Shown: positions 18,311 to 28,738, counted from the first letter of the stretch. The stretch is 64,000 nt of DNA from Streptomyces seoulensis (GCA_013364255.1 CP054936.1:1-64000); one strand, 5' to 3'. Made by a program: numbers and translations. The notes: generated by a model from the sequence alone, not told the origin.

Positions 18311-19507
18311 TTACCGTTTGTGGCCGTTGCCGTGTCCGTCGGGGTGCAGGACCACCTTGGTCCAGCCCTCGTCACGGGCGTCGAAGTGCTCGTAGGCGGT
18401 CGGGGCCTCGTCCAGGCCGAGCTCGTGGGAGACCACGAAGCTCGGCTTCGCCTTCCCGCCGGCGATCAGGTCCCGCAGCGCCCGGTTGTACTTCTTCACC
18501 GGAGCCTGACCGGTCCCCATCCGCTGCCCCTTGAACCACATCATCCCGAAGTCGATCGCAACCTTGCCCTGGGCCTCCAGCTCACCCTGGGCCTCCGTGC
18601 CGCCGGGGTCCTGGGGCAGGAACACACCCACCACACCGATGTCGCCGGTGAACCTGACCGAGTCGATCAGTCCGTTCAGCGTGAGGCTGGCGTCCTCGTG
18701 CCCCTGCGGATCATGGGCCTGGTAGCCGACACACTCACAGCCGTTGTCCGCGCCCAGACCCAAGGTCGCCTCCTTGACGACCTCCGCCGGATCCTGCTCG
18801 GCGGTGTTGATCGGGATGGCACCGATCTCCTCCGCCTTGCGCAGCCGGTCGGGCTGATGATCGGCCGTCCACACACGGCCTGCACCCTTGAGGAGGGCGG
18901 AGTAGGTCGCCATCAGCCCGACGGGACCGGCCCCGAAGACGATCGTCTGGTCGCCCGGTTTGACATGGGCCACCTCGGTGGCGTGATAGCCGGTGGGGAA
19001 GATGTCGGCGAGCATCACGTAGTCCGTCTGCCGCTCGGCGGCGTCCTCGCCCAGACGCAGCGCGTTGAAGTCGCCGTAGGGCACGCGCAGCAGCTCCGCC
19101 TGGCCGCCCTGGTAGGGGCCCATGTCGGCGAATCCGTAGGCGGCTCCCGCGAGATCGGGCTGCGGCTGCATGGTCAGGCAGTAGTTGGTCAGGCCTCGCT
19201 CGCACTGCTTGCAGAACCCGCAGGCGATGTTGAAGGGCAGGACCACGTACTCGCCGACCTGTACCTTGCGGACGGCCGGGCCGACCTCCACGACCTGGCC
19301 CAGATTCTCGTGGCCCAGGGTGCGGCCGGATTCGAACGAGGTGCGGCCCTCGTACATGTGCAGGTCCGAACCGCAGATGTTGGTTGTGGTGATCTTGACG
19401 ATGATGTCGCAGGGATGTTCGATCCTCGCGTCCGGCACGTCCTTCACCGCGACCGTCCGGGGTCCTTCGTATACCGCTGCTTTCGTGATGACTTCTCTCG
19501 GTGCCAC
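18311..19507 (-). CDS. zinc-dependent alcohol/formaldehyde dehydrogenase (glutathione-independent type)
   Basis: This 398-residue medium-chain dehydrogenase has catalytic zinc residues C45 (NICGSDLH) and H66-E67 (TLGHEN), the structural zinc set C96, C99, C102 and C110 (ACGFCKQCERGLTNYC), and the NAD motif VFGAGPVGLMA. An insertion with PQPDLAGAAYGFADMGPYQGGQAE and a long C-terminal half match glutathione-independent formaldehyde dehydrogenase, which oxidises formaldehyde or dismutates aldehydes with tightly bound NAD. The start is uncertain: GTG at 19507 gives VAPREVITKAAVYEGPRTV, while homologs usually start near KAAVYEG. A strong terminator follows. Aldehyde detoxification with the PfpI neighbour is plausible (inference). 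Confidence 0.8.
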   Translation of the reverse strand: MAPREVITKAAVYEGPRTVAVKDVPDARIEHPCDIIVKITTTNICGSDLHMYEGRTSFESGRTLGHENLGQVVEVGPAVRKVQVGEYVVLPFNIACGFCKQCERGLTNYCLTMQPQPDLAGAAYGFADMGPYQGGQAELLRVPYGDFNALRLGEDAAERQTDYVMLADIFPTGYHATEVAHVKPGDQTIVFGAGPVGLMATYSALLKGAGRVWTADHQPDRLRKAEEIGAIPINTAEQDPAEVVKEATLGLGADNGCECVGYQAHDPQGHEDASLTLNGLIDSVRFTGDIGVVGVFLPQDPGGTEAQGELEAQGKVAIDFGMMWFKGQRMGTGQAPVKKYNRALRDLIAGGKAKPSFVVSHELGLDEAPTAYEHFDARDEGWTKVVLHPDGHGNGHKR

Positions 19508-19786
19508 GATGAGGACCGCGGCACGGCGATGACGAAACGGCGCGAAAGCCGGCTCACGCAAGCGCACGACGGAGTCCGTGGCTTCGGCACGCCTCTGCGG
19601 GCCGCCCACCCGGACCAGGTGGAACGGCTGCTTGGGCCGTCGGCCCACCACATGGAGCCCGGGCGCTCCGGCGGCCTGCGGTGCGAGTCCCCATCGGCCG
19701 CCCACGCGAAACAGCCACGCACCGATCGATCGGCCCGTTCCTCCGCCCGAACGGCCACTGGCCAAGGAATTACCTCACGTCACCGG

Positions 19787-20908
19787 CTAATCACCGTCGC
19801 CGTCGCCGTCGAGCATCCGGCGACGCTCCTGTTCACGCCGGGAATACGCGGCCGCCCTGATCGCCTTCTCACTTTCGAAGCCCGACCCCAGCGCACCGCC
19901 CACCGTGGCGATCGAAGCGACGAACCAGGACAGCGTCCAGTAGTCCCCGGCGTGCAGCGGGGTCCGTGTGGTGGAGGCGAAGACACGGTCGTTGAGGATG
20001 AACAACGCCCACACCAGGTTGATGACCAACAAGCCCGCATAGCAGACGAGCACCCCGATTCCCACGGTCACGATCGTGGACGCGTTGTAGAGGCTCGTCC
20101 TCTTCCTCTCCTCCGGAGAGGGGTCCGTCGATCGATGCCACAGGTGCGCGTCCACGATCAGCCAGCCGATCATGAGCACGACGGACCCGGCCATCGCGAT
20201 CACCAGGCGTGGCGTACTCAGGGCCTCGGACAGGCTCCAGAGGGTGGAGTTCACGGTGGCGATGGCTCCCGAGGCGAGCGCTGCCGCCAGCGCTTTCGAC
20301 AGACCCGGCAGCAGCCGCCACGGCTGGTTGGCGCGGACCATACCGCCGAGCACCCTCAGGTAACCACCCGGCCCGCTGACGACGTACCGCAGATCAGCCA
20401 TCTCCTCCTCACCGACCGGGCCCTGGTGAATCGGCGCCAGACGACTGACGAAACGTCCCAGAGGCCGGTGACGCTGATCCTTCCCCACCCCAGCGGCTCG
20501 CTGACTCGCCAAGCTGAGCACGGTCTCCTCCACCGCCCGCAAGGCCCTCCGGCGAAACCGCAGACCTCCCAGCGACGGAAGGGACAGCAGCGCCCAGCCG
20601 TGTTCATGACTCAGCTCCACTACCAGCTTGTGCCCGTGCGCGTGCAGCGGAAGGTCGGTGAGGGCCACGACGATGTCCCAATGCCCCGCTCGCCTGCGGT
20701 CCACGATCCGGCGCGCCAACGTCGGCAGATCCTCGGTCCCCGCGGTGAAGGGCTCACTGACCACCTCCACGTCGAACCGTCGATCCCGGCCCGACTTCTC
20801 GGCAAGCCGAGCGGGAAGCACCCGGGCCATGCGCTGCGCGATCTCCGTCGGCGCGTCCGGATCTGCCAGGAGAGCCACGACCGTGACGTCCTGCGACGAC
20901 TTCCGCAT
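19787..20908 (-). CDS. uncharacterised membrane protein
   Basis: The 373-residue protein has a soluble N-terminal alpha/beta domain of about 200 residues (strands VTVVALLAD, DIVVALTDLPLHAHGHKLVVEL) and a C-terminal half with about four transmembrane helices, including VIAMAGSVVLMIGWLIVD and IVTVGIGVLVCYAGLLVINLVW, ending in a basic tail and Gly-Asp repeats. ATG at 20908 follows GAGGAGG. I recognise similar Streptomyces proteins but no defined function. It stands alone between the dehydrogenase and the MerR gene. Confidence 0.7.
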   Translation of the reverse strand: MRKSSQDVTVVALLADPDAPTEIAQRMARVLPARLAEKSGRDRRFDVEVVSEPFTAGTEDLPTLARRIVDRRRAGHWDIVVALTDLPLHAHGHKLVVELSHEHGWALLSLPSLGGLRFRRRALRAVEETVLSLASQRAAGVGKDQRHRPLGRFVSRLAPIHQGPVGEEEMADLRYVVSGPGGYLRVLGGMVRANQPWRLLPGLSKALAAALASGAIATVNSTLWSLSEALSTPRLVIAMAGSVVLMIGWLIVDAHLWHRSTDPSPEERKRTSLYNASTIVTVGIGVLVCYAGLLVINLVWALFILNDRVFASTTRTPLHAGDYWTLSWFVASIATVGGALGSGFESEKAIRAAAYSRREQERRRMLDGDGDGD

Positions 20909-21156
20909 GACCGGACCCTCCTCGACTGCCCCGGCGCTCACCAGTGCCCAGAACGCCCCCGGAAAAACGCCGCCGCTCATTCGGCATCGGAGGTCTGTGT
21001 CCCGCCCCGTGCGTGATCGCGCAGGCTTGAGATACTGGGTCTCCACCAGGAGGTTTTGTACACGCGGGACGCGGTCGTCGGCCCGGCGCCCGGTTTTCGC
21101 GCCTCACCGGCCGCTCGCGCCGACTGGCAGAGCCGCGGGGTGAACGCGCTGACGGG

Positions 21157-21936
21157 TCACGGTACCCGGGGCACGCGGAAGCCTGCCGCGCGGAGTCTCT
21201 GTTCGGTCAGTGCGGTGAGGCGGGCCGAGACGGGGGCCAGTTCCTCGCCGTGGTTGTTGATCAGCCCGTAGCGCGCGGCGGCGGTGGCCCAGGCCTGCAT
21301 GGGGCCGCTGGCCTTGAGGAGTTCGGGATGAGCGAGGTAGTGGTCGGCCAGGGCTGCCGCGAGTTCCTCGATGCGCGGGTCATCGGGCTCCCAGCTCTCG
21401 GCCTCCCAGCCGCGCTGGGTCAGCTCGACGTAGGCGGGGTCGGCCAGGCGGCTCTCCTGGACCGTCAGGAATCCGTCGAAGCCGACCGGGATCAACACCC
21501 TGGCGAGGACCAGCGCCTCACGCTGCGTGGCGATGTACTCGGCGGCGAAGCCGAGGGCGCGCATGCGGTCCAGGAGAGCGCAGGCCCGGTCGGGCAGCAG
21601 GGCCCGGTCGCCGTCGGCGAGCCGGCGCAGCGTTTCGCGCCGGGCGTTCAGCTCTGCTATGCGATTGCCGAGTTGTCGCTCCACGTCGGCGAGCGCGGCG
21701 GTGAACTGCGCGCCGTCCGCGGCCAGCAGGGGCGCGGTGTCGGCGAGTGGCACTCCGGCGGTGGCGAGGGTGCGCACCTGCACCAGGCGCAGCAGGTCGG
21801 CTGAGCCGTAGCGCCGGTAGCCGGAGCTGTCGCGTTCCGGCTCTGCGACGAGCCCCAGCTTGTGGTAGTGCCGCACCGTCTTCACGGTGATGCCGACGAA
21901 GGCCGCGGCCTGCCCGATGGTGACTCCGTTGCTCAT
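21157..21936 (-). CDS. MerR-family regulator with large C-terminal domain
   Basis: This 259-residue protein begins with a MerR DNA-binding domain (VTIGQAAAFVGITVKTVRHYHKLGLVAEPERDSSGYRRY), then a dimerisation helix (residues 75-115) and an all-helical C-terminal domain of about 120 residues, possibly TipAS-like. MerR proteins untwist promoters with long spacers when ligand binds. Its ATG overlaps the stop of the upstream serine hydrolase gene (ATGA), so the two are translated together and the regulator probably controls this operon. The effector is unknown. Confidence 0.85.
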   Translation of the reverse strand: MSNGVTIGQAAAFVGITVKTVRHYHKLGLVAEPERDSSGYRRYGSADLLRLVQVRTLATAGVPLADTAPLLAADGAQFTAALADVERQLGNRIAELNARRETLRRLADGDRALLPDRACALLDRMRALGFAAEYIATQREALVLARVLIPVGFDGFLTVQESRLADPAYVELTQRGWEAESWEPDDPRIEELAAALADHYLAHPELLKASGPMQAWATAAARYGLINNHGEELAPVSARLTALTEQRLRAAGFRVPRVP

Positions 21937-23030
21937 GAGCCCAGTGTGCCGAACACCTCCTCTACGAGTCGTTGTTGGGCCTTCTGGAAGGGCGCAGCGA
22001 GCGACAGGCCGGGGTCGTCGACGTAGTTGAGCCCGGCGGTCAGCGTCGTGGCGCCGTCGGCCGAGGCGTACATCAGGGCCGCTGAGCCGCCCTGGCCGCC
22101 GTTGTGGTGGTAGACCGTGCGGCCCTCTCCCAGGTCTTGAGCGAAGATCCCCAGGCCGTAGCCAACGGTCTGCTCCGGGGTGCGCATCTCGGCCAGCAGT
22201 TCCTCCGGCAGCAGCCGGCCGCCCACGAGTGCGCGGAAGTAGGTGTGCAGGTCCGCGGTGGTGGAGATCATGTCTCCTCCGGCACCGACCCAGGTCGGGT
22301 TCTGGCGGGTGATGTCGATCGTGCGCTCCGACCCGGCGTCGTCGTAGCGGTAGTAGCTGTGATTGTGGGGGGCCGGGAGTTCGGGGGACGCGCTCGGAGC
22401 CAGCGTGCCGGTCAGGTGCAGCGGTTCGCAGATCCGTTGCCGCAGTTCCTCGGCGAACGGACGGCCGGTGAGCTCCTCGACCAGCAGCCGGGCGATCACG
22501 TAGTTGGTGTTGGCGTAGCTCCAGCCTGCCCCTGGCTCGAAACGGGCGGGCCTGGCGAGCGAGAACCGGACCAGTTCGGCGGGTTCGTAGGTGTGAAAGC
22601 GCAGGTCCACCCACTCCTTGCCCTGCCAGGGGATGCCGGCGGCGACCGTCCCGTCCGCGTAGTACTCCCCGGTGTGGTTGAAGATGCCGCTGGTGTGCTG
22701 GAGCAGCATCCGCACGGTGATCCGGCGGTCGAGGCCGAGCTGCGGCAGTTGGTCGGCGACCGGGGTGTCCAGGCCGGTCCGGCCTTCGGCCACCAGCATC
22801 AGCACTGTCGTCGCGACGAAGTTCTTGGTGGTGCTGCCGATCCGGAAGTGCGCGTCCGTCAACGGGCGCTGTGTGCTTCCCAGTTCGCGGCGTCCGGCGC
22901 TGCCTGCCCATGTGCCGTGCTCGTCGTCGACCCGCAGTTGCACCCCGAGGATCCCGGACGCCGCGATCTCCTCGATCGCCTGCTGCAGTTCCGGCCGGTC
23001 CTGGCCCCGGAGGGTGGGATTGCTGGGCAT
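21933..23030 (-). CDS. serine hydrolase, class C beta-lactamase / penicillin-binding fold
   Basis: This 365-residue protein carries the serine active-site motifs of the beta-lactamase-related family: S66-K69 in RIGSTTKN, Y172-N174 in WSYANTN and HHNGGQGG near residue 320. No clear signal peptide follows the ATG at 23030, which has GGAGG at the right distance; an in-frame start at 23090 is less likely. Members include esterases, D-aminopeptidases and DD-peptidases. Coupling to a MerR gene suggests inducible hydrolysis of a small molecule (inference). Confidence 0.8.
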   Translation of the reverse strand: MPSNPTLRGQDRPELQQAIEEIAASGILGVQLRVDDEHGTWAGSAGRRELGSTQRPLTDAHFRIGSTTKNFVATTVLMLVAEGRTGLDTPVADQLPQLGLDRRITVRMLLQHTSGIFNHTGEYYADGTVAAGIPWQGKEWVDLRFHTYEPAELVRFSLARPARFEPGAGWSYANTNYVIARLLVEELTGRPFAEELRQRICEPLHLTGTLAPSASPELPAPHNHSYYRYDDAGSERTIDITRQNPTWVGAGGDMISTTADLHTYFRALVGGRLLPEELLAEMRTPEQTVGYGLGIFAQDLGEGRTVYHHNGGQGGSAALMYASADGATTLTAGLNYVDDPGLSLAAPFQKAQQRLVEEVFGTLGS

Positions 23031-23100
23031 GGTGCGCCTCCGCGTCGTATGTGCCCCGCTCGGTGCCGGGCCGTTGCACAGAGCCTGCACCCTGCCCCGA

Positions 23101-23120
23101 GGTCAACCTCAACCGTGAGG
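23101..23120 (-). promoter_or_regulatory. candidate promoter and MerR-type operator
   Basis: On the minus strand TTGACC (plus-strand GGTCAA, 23101-23106) is a possible -35 and an inverted repeat CCTCA-N4-TGAGG lies at 23107-23120. The -10 region is weak, as is usual for MerR-controlled promoters. It is 71 bp upstream of the serine hydrolase start and could be the binding site of the MerR protein encoded in that operon. Confidence 0.35.
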
Positions 23121-23447
23121 TGCGTCACGCCACTTGACTGACGAAGGCCGTCGCGCCGCGCGACCGCGCCAGTTCCTTGGGGTCAGAGATCGTCAAGAGC
23201 CGCAGAAGTGCCCGACCCGGGGGTCGGCGAGCCTCACCCCGGTCTCGGTGGCAGCGGCGTACGGCGTCGCCGTGCGTACGGTGGACCTCGTGCCCGAGGA
23301 CGACGAGCCCAGCGCCGTCGGCGGTTCCGCCTCCGTCCACGACGGCCCGCCCTGGAGGCGGCTCGACTCCCCCGCCCGCTCAGGACGTCGACGGGAAGCG
23401 GACTCCCAGGAGGCTCGCACGGAAGACGGGTTCGCCTCGTCGGGCTC

Positions 23448-23485
23448 TTGACCGGGTATGGTTCACCGCTATGGTCTAGACCTAA
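23448..23485 (+). promoter_or_regulatory. promoter with DasR/chitinase-type operator (dre-like)
   Basis: TTGACC at 23448-23453 and TATGGT at 23470-23475 are 16 bp apart and form a plausible promoter. Overlapping the -10 is TGGTCTAGACCT (23472-23483), identical to the repeat of Streptomyces chitinase promoters and sharing the core of the DasR responsive element. The next genes in this direction are an XRE-TPR regulator and a protease with a chitin-binding-type domain. Apart from this site and the MerR-type site at 23101, 23031-23874 shows nothing recognisable. Confidence 0.5.
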
Positions 23486-23874
23486 AGAATCAGGTCCGGA
23501 CCGGCTCCCGCGTCCCTGATCGCGGCGGCGGTCTCCGGTGAGCACCGGAGGTAGCGACATGGCATGAGCAGGCGAAGGCGACCGGTCGTCGCCGTCGGTG
23601 CACCGAGTGCGTCCCGTGTGCCGTCGGCCTTCCGGCGAGCTCGGCCGGCGCTCACGGCCCGGACACCTCGCCGACAAGCCCGGGGCCACCGGGCCGTGGG
23701 CGGTCCGGGCGGTCCTGGGGCCCGTCCGGCCTGCTCCCGGCCGGATCGGCATCCGGCGCCTGCCGCAGCTCGGGTTTGCGGCGCACGACTCGGACCGGGC
23801 CTGCTTGCGAGCAGGAACGGAACAGCCGGCGTCACGTCGCCGGCGGCGGTGCATTCGGCAGGAGGGGCGGGTCT

Positions 23875-25281
23875 GTGGAGACGCATCAGCCGGTGGAGTC
23901 CTGGGCGGAGTTCGGACGGCGGCTGCGGGCGCGGCGCCGACATGCCGGGATGACCCAGTCGCAGCTCGGGCTGAAAGTGGGATACCACCACAGTCTCATC
24001 AGCAGACTCGTAACGGGGTTGCGCGAACTGCCCGCCGGGCTCGCGGGCCGGCTGGACTCCGTCCTGGCCACCGGCGGGGAGCTCGCCGCGCTCGTCGCCG
24101 CGCCGTGCGGGACGGCGTACCGCCCCGACCGCCAACCGGCGGACCCCCGGCTGTTCGCCCCGGTGCCGGGCGGCGGGGAAGTCCCTGTCGGCCGCGATGT
24201 GCTGGACTCCGCGCTGTGGCCGTCGGAGCTGCCCGCCGAGGGGCTGGCCTGCCCGCTGCACGGCACGGTGGGCTGTGCGGTGGCCGCCCGGGCGGAGGCG
24301 CCGGACCCGCTGGGCTGGCCTGCCTCGCCGCGGAGCGGGTTCGACTGCCTCGCGGGCAGCGAGCCCGAGATGCTGCACGTGCTCACCGCAGCCCTGGCCT
24401 GCCTGATCCGCGGTGCGCTGCGCCGGGGCGCCGCCGACGGTGTACCCGTGGTGGAAGGGCTGTTACGGAACCTGGTGCGATGGGCCGGGGCGGTCAACTC
24501 CACCGGCCGCCTGCCGTACGGTCAGCTCCGGCTGGCCGCCCAGTACGCCCAGGTCGCCGGGCGGCTGCGGATGCAGTGCGGGCAGAGCAGCATCGGGATG
24601 GCCTGGTTCGGCCACGGCCTGGGCTGGGCGGACGCGGTCGACGACGTCTCGGCGCGGGCGACCCTGCTCAGTGACATGTGCACCCTTGTCCGGCTCGACC
24701 GGGACCCCGGGTCGGCCCTCGCGTACGCCGAGGCCATCGGCGCGGTGGATCCCGGGCGGCGGTGGGTGGCCACCGTCTCGCACCTGTACCGGGCACGCGG
24801 GCACGCGCTCGGCCACGACGTCACCGAGTGCCGGCGGCACATCTCCCTGGCGCGGCGCGGCTTCGCCCGACTCGGCCACCGGGACCGCCTGGAGGCGCCC
24901 TGGCTGTCCGGCGCCGAGGGCGAGATGAGGATGGAGTCGGCGATCGGCGGGGCGCTGCGTGACCTCGCCGCCGCGACCGGTGACCGGGTGACGGCGCGGC
25001 GTGCCGCCGACGCCACCGCGCGGTCGTGTGCGCGGCTTCCGCCGCTGATGCGGGAGACCCGGCTGTTGCTGACCCTGCGCCTGGCCGACAGCTGGGCGTG
25101 CGCGGGCGACCCGGGCGCGGCGGTCGCCCTGGCGGCCCCGGTGCTCGACGGGGCGCTGTCCTCGCGCGATCTGACGATCACCACCGAGCTGCGCGGGCTG
25201 CACGCCAGGCTGCTCGCCCGGTGGAGCGACGTGCCGGAGGTCAGGGAGTACCGGGAGCGGCTGCCGGCCGCGGGGATCTGA
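23875..25281 (+). CDS. XRE-family regulator with TPR-like domain
   Basis: GTG at 23875 is preceded by AGGAGG. The 468-residue product has an N-terminal helix-turn-helix (FGRRLRARRRHAGMTQSQLGLKVGYHHSLISRLVTGLRELP) and a long helical C-terminal part, the layout of many Streptomyces pleiotropic regulators. A Cys/Gly-rich insertion is present near residues 105-145. It lies 237 bp before the secreted protease gene in the same direction, and may regulate it or be expressed with it from the upstream dre-like promoter (inference). Confidence 0.75.
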   Translation: METHQPVESWAEFGRRLRARRRHAGMTQSQLGLKVGYHHSLISRLVTGLRELPAGLAGRLDSVLATGGELAALVAAPCGTAYRPDRQPADPRLFAPVPGGGEVPVGRDVLDSALWPSELPAEGLACPLHGTVGCAVAARAEAPDPLGWPASPRSGFDCLAGSEPEMLHVLTAALACLIRGALRRGAADGVPVVEGLLRNLVRWAGAVNSTGRLPYGQLRLAAQYAQVAGRLRMQCGQSSIGMAWFGHGLGWADAVDDVSARATLLSDMCTLVRLDRDPGSALAYAEAIGAVDPGRRWVATVSHLYRARGHALGHDVTECRRHISLARRGFARLGHRDRLEAPWLSGAEGEMRMESAIGGALRDLAAATGDRVTARRAADATARSCARLPPLMRETRLLLTLRLADSWACAGDPGAAVALAAPVLDGALSSRDLTITTELRGLHARLLARWSDVPEVREYRERLPAAGI

Positions 25282-25518
25282 GTGCAACCGGCCGTTGCGG
25301 GGTTTGCCGGTTTTTGACAGGACCGGACGGAGGCCCGCGGTCCGTTGACCCGGACACCGGGCGGTGTCAGGGTTCGGCCAGTCCGCCCGCCGTGGCGTGC
25401 CACGCCGGCACGGGACGGGCGGAGAGACGACGTACCGCGGACACCGGCGACTGACTTGACATGAGCACATCAGCGCTGGAGTCCGGATGAGCCTGCCGAC
25501 CTCTCACAAGGAGCAACG

Positions 25519-28500
25519 ATGTTGAGAAAGCTGGTGGTGGCCGGGACATCCCTGGCCCTGACGCTGGGAGGGGTGGTGATGCCGGCCGCCTTCGCCTCGG
25601 CCGCGCCTCCGGCGAGCAAGCCGGGACCAGCCCCCGTCGCCCGAGCCGTCGCAGCCGCCGACCAGGCGGCGCGCAGCGGCCTCGACGCACTGGCCAAGGG
25701 TCCCGAGGAGCAGTACGACCGACGGCGGGTCACCCCCTGGGTCAAGGGCCTGTACTCCGTCGCCTACGAACGCACCTACCGGGGGCTGCCCGTGGTGGGC
25801 GGCGACGTGGTCGTCCTCGCCGACGGCGACGGCAAGGTCCGCTCGGTCCAGTCCGCCGCCAAGTCAAGGATCGCGCTCTCCACCAAGGCCCGGGTCACCG
25901 CCGCGCAAGCGGTCCGCACCAGCCGCGCCAGGCTCGCGAGGACCGAGAAGGTCGACTCGCGGCGACTGGTGGTGCGGGCTCGGGGCGACCGCGCCGTCCT
26001 CGCCTGGGAGACGGTCCTGACCGGACGCTCCAAGGTGAACGCGCCCAGCCGACTGCACGTCTTCGTCGACGCGCGCACCGGAGCGGTCGTGGACTCCTAC
26101 GACGACGTACGGGCGGGCAGCGGCACCAGCAAGTGGAACGGCCCGAACCCGCTGACCATCGACACCTCCCGGTCGGGCTCCTCCTACGTGCTGCGCGACA
26201 CGTCCCGGCCCGGGTTGCAGTGTTCGGACTACAGCGGCGGCCTGTTCACCAAGGCGACCGACAACTGGGGCACCGGCAGCTCCGCGAGCAAGGAGACCGG
26301 CTGCGTGGACGCGATGTTCGCCGCGCAGAAGGAGTCGGACATGCTCAAGAACTGGCTCGGCCGCAACGGGCACGACGGCAACGGCGGAAGCTGGCCGGTC
26401 CGCGTCGGCCTGAACGAGCTGAACGCGTACTGGGACGGCTCCACCATCACCATCGGCCACAACAGCGCGAACGAGTGGATCGCCGGAATCGACGTGGTGG
26501 GCCACGAGTTCGGCCACGGCCTGGACTCCTTCACCCCCGGCGGCGCCAATCACGAGAGCGGACTCGGCGAGGCGACCGGCGACATCATGGGCGCCCTGAC
26601 CGAGGCATACGCCAACGAGCCGACGCCCTACGACACTCCTGACTACACCGTCGGCGAGATGATCAACCTTCAGGGCCGCGGCCCGATCCGCAACATGTAC
26701 AACCCCAGCCTGGTCGGCAACAACCCCAACTGCTACTCCGCGTCGATTCCGCAGACCGAGGAGCACGCGGCGGCCGGCCCGCTCAACCACTGGTTCTACC
26801 TGCTGGCCGAGGGCTCCCGTCCCGGCGGCGGCAAGCCCTCCAGCCCCACCTGCGACAACTCCACCGTCACCGGCGTCGGCATCCAGAACGCGGGCAAGGT
26901 CTTCTACGGCGCCATGCTGCTCAAGACCAGCGGCATGACGTACAAGCGGTACCGCACCGCCACCCTCACCGCGGCGAAGAACCTCGACGCCGGTTGCTCC
27001 CTGTTCGACTCCACCAAGGCCGCCTGGAACGCGATCGGCGTGACCGCCCAGGGCGGCGACCCGACCTGCACCGGTGAGCAGACCGACTTCTCGCTGTCAC
27101 TCGGCCCCACCTCGGGCGACGTCGACGCGGGCTCCTCGGCACACGCCACCGTCGGCACCAGCACCGTCTCCGGTACCGCCCAGCAGGTCTCGCTGACCGC
27201 CTCCGGCGCGCCGGCCGGGGTGAACGTGTCCTTCAGCCCCGCGACCGTCACCTCCGGCAGCAGCTCCGCGATGACGGTCTCCACCTCGTCGGCCACGGCT
27301 GCCGGCACCTACCAGATCACCGTCACCGGCACCGCCGGCGCCAGAACCCACACCGCCCAGTACACACTGCGTGTGGGCGGCGGGGGCGGCGGAAACCCGT
27401 CCACCCCGCCGGACGTCGACGTGGCCAAGGTGCAGGCACACCTGGTCCAGTTGAACACCATCGCCTCGCAGAACGGCGGCAACCGCCGCTCCACCACGGC
27501 CGGTTACCGCGCCTCGCTCGCCTATGTCAAGGACCGGCTCCAGGCGGCGGGCTACACGGTCACCGAGCAGAGCTGCACCTCCGGCTGCACCGCGGGAGCG
27601 GGCAACAACCTGATCGCCGAGTGGCCCAAGGGCGACGCGAACAGCGTCTACATGTTCGGCGCACACCTCGACAGCGTGTCGGCCGGGCCCGGCATCAACG
27701 ACAACGGCTCCGGCTCCGCCGTGCTCCTGGAGACCGCGCTGACCCTGGCGCAGTCCGACCCCGCCATGAAGAACCGGATCCGCTTCGCCTGGTGGACCGA
27801 CGAAGAGCAGGGCATGAAGGGCTCCGGCTTCTACGCCCGTTCGCTCTCCACGACCGAACTCGCCCGGATCAAGGCGTACTACAACTTCGACATGGTCGGC
27901 TCGACCAACGCGGGCTACTTCGTCAACAACCTGGACTCGGCCGCCGCGGTGCCGCTGAAGGCCTACTGGAGCTCCCTGGGCCTGGCCCCGCAGGAGAACG
28001 TCGAGGGCCGGGGCCGCTCCGACGACTACTCCTTCCAGCAGGTCGGCATCCCCACCTCCGGCTACGCCACCGGCGCCTCGGACGCGAAGTCCGCCGCCGA
28101 GGCCGCCAAGTGGGGCGGCACCGCGGGCCGCGCCTACGACTCGTGCTATCACTCCGCCTGCGACACCAGCGGCAACGTCAACGCCACCGCGCTGAACCGC
28201 AGCGCGGACGGTGTCGCGTACACGATCTGGAAGACCGCCGTCGGTGACGCGCCCGCACCGGCCGACGACTTCTCGGTCTCAGCCAATCCCGCCACCGGTA
28301 CGGTCTCTCCGGGCTCGTCCGCCACTGTGACCGTGTCCACCGCAACCACCGGCGGCAACGCCCAGAGCGTCAGTTTGTCGGCATCCGGCGCTCCGGCGGG
28401 TGTCAGCGTGTCCTTCGCCCCGTCCTCGGTGACCTCCGGCCAGTCCTCGACCGCCACCGTGCGAGTCGACGCGGGCACCGCCAATGGCACGTACACCCTC

Positions 28501-28716
28501 ACCATCACGGGAACGGGCGAGGCCACGCACACCACCACCTACACCCTCACCGTGCCCGGCGGTGGCGGCGGCGACACCACCTGGCAGGTGGGCGGCACCT
28601 ACGCGGCAGGTGACGTCGTGACCTACGACGGCCTCAGCTACCGGTGCATCCAGGGACACACCGCCTACCCGGGCTGGGAACCGCCGAACGTCCCCGCCCT
28701 GTGGCAGCGCGTCTGA
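25519..28716 (+). CDS. secreted M4 metalloprotease - M28 aminopeptidase fusion with chitin-binding-type module
   Basis: The 1,065-residue protein has a signal peptide (about residues 1-29), an FTP-type propeptide (about 60-200), an M4 thermolysin-like domain with HEFGH at 329-333 and E351, an Ig-like domain (about 516-620), an M28 aminopeptidase domain with zinc ligands H716, D718, D728 and E762/E763, a second Ig-like domain closely similar to the first, and a CBM5/12-type C-terminal module ([29 protein letters not shown]). An endopeptidase and an aminopeptidase in one chain could degrade insoluble protein-chitin material. AAGGAG precedes the ATG. The repeated Ig domains suggest that two modular proteases fused. 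Confidence 0.88.
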   Translation: MLRKLVVAGTSLALTLGGVVMPAAFASAAPPASKPGPAPVARAVAAADQAARSGLDALAKGPEEQYDRRRVTPWVKGLYSVAYERTYRGLPVVGGDVVVLADGDGKVRSVQSAAKSRIALSTKARVTAAQAVRTSRARLARTEKVDSRRLVVRARGDRAVLAWETVLTGRSKVNAPSRLHVFVDARTGAVVDSYDDVRAGSGTSKWNGPNPLTIDTSRSGSSYVLRDTSRPGLQCSDYSGGLFTKATDNWGTGSSASKETGCVDAMFAAQKESDMLKNWLGRNGHDGNGGSWPVRVGLNELNAYWDGSTITIGHNSANEWIAGIDVVGHEFGHGLDSFTPGGANHESGLGEATGDIMGALTEAYANEPTPYDTPDYTVGEMINLQGRGPIRNMYNPSLVGNNPNCYSASIPQTEEHAAAGPLNHWFYLLAEGSRPGGGKPSSPTCDNSTVTGVGIQNAGKVFYGAMLLKTSGMTYKRYRTATLTAAKNLDAGCSLFDSTKAAWNAIGVTAQGGDPTCTGEQTDFSLSLGPTSGDVDAGSSAHATVGTSTVSGTAQQVSLTASGAPAGVNVSFSPATVTSGSSSAMTVSTSSATAAGTYQITVTGTAGARTHTAQYTLRVGGGGGGNPSTPPDVDVAKVQAHLVQLNTIASQNGGNRRSTTAGYRASLAYVKDRLQAAGYTVTEQSCTSGCTAGAGNNLIAEWPKGDANSVYMFGAHLDSVSAGPGINDNGSGSAVLLETALTLAQSDPAMKNRIRFAWWTDEEQGMKGSGFYARSLSTTELARIKAYYNFDMVGSTNAGYFVNNLDSAAAVPLKAYWSSLGLAPQENVEGRGRSDDYSFQQVGIPTSGYATGASDAKSAAEAAKWGGTAGRAYDSCYHSACDTSGNVNATALNRSADGVAYTIWKTAVGDAPAPADDFSVSANPATGTVSPGSSATVTVSTATTGGNAQSVSLSASGAPAGVSVSFAPSSVTSGQSSTATVRVDAGTANGTYTLTITGTGEATHTTTYTLTVPGGGGGDTTWQVGGTYAAGDVVTYDGLSYRCIQGHTAYPGWEPPNVPALWQRV

Positions 28717-28738
28717 CGGTCGTCGCACGGCAGCAACA

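Noticed and set aside
18170..21016. A 948-codon open frame on the plus strand
   Set aside because: It is antisense to the dehydrogenase and the membrane protein, both of which have clear motifs; its own translation is low-complexity His/Gly/Arg-rich without domains, typical of a GC-rich shadow frame.
23134..23960. Several overlapping frames between the serine hydrolase and the XRE regulator
   Set aside because: None combines a ribosome binding site, consistent third-position GC and a recognisable motif; treated as non-coding with regulatory sites.
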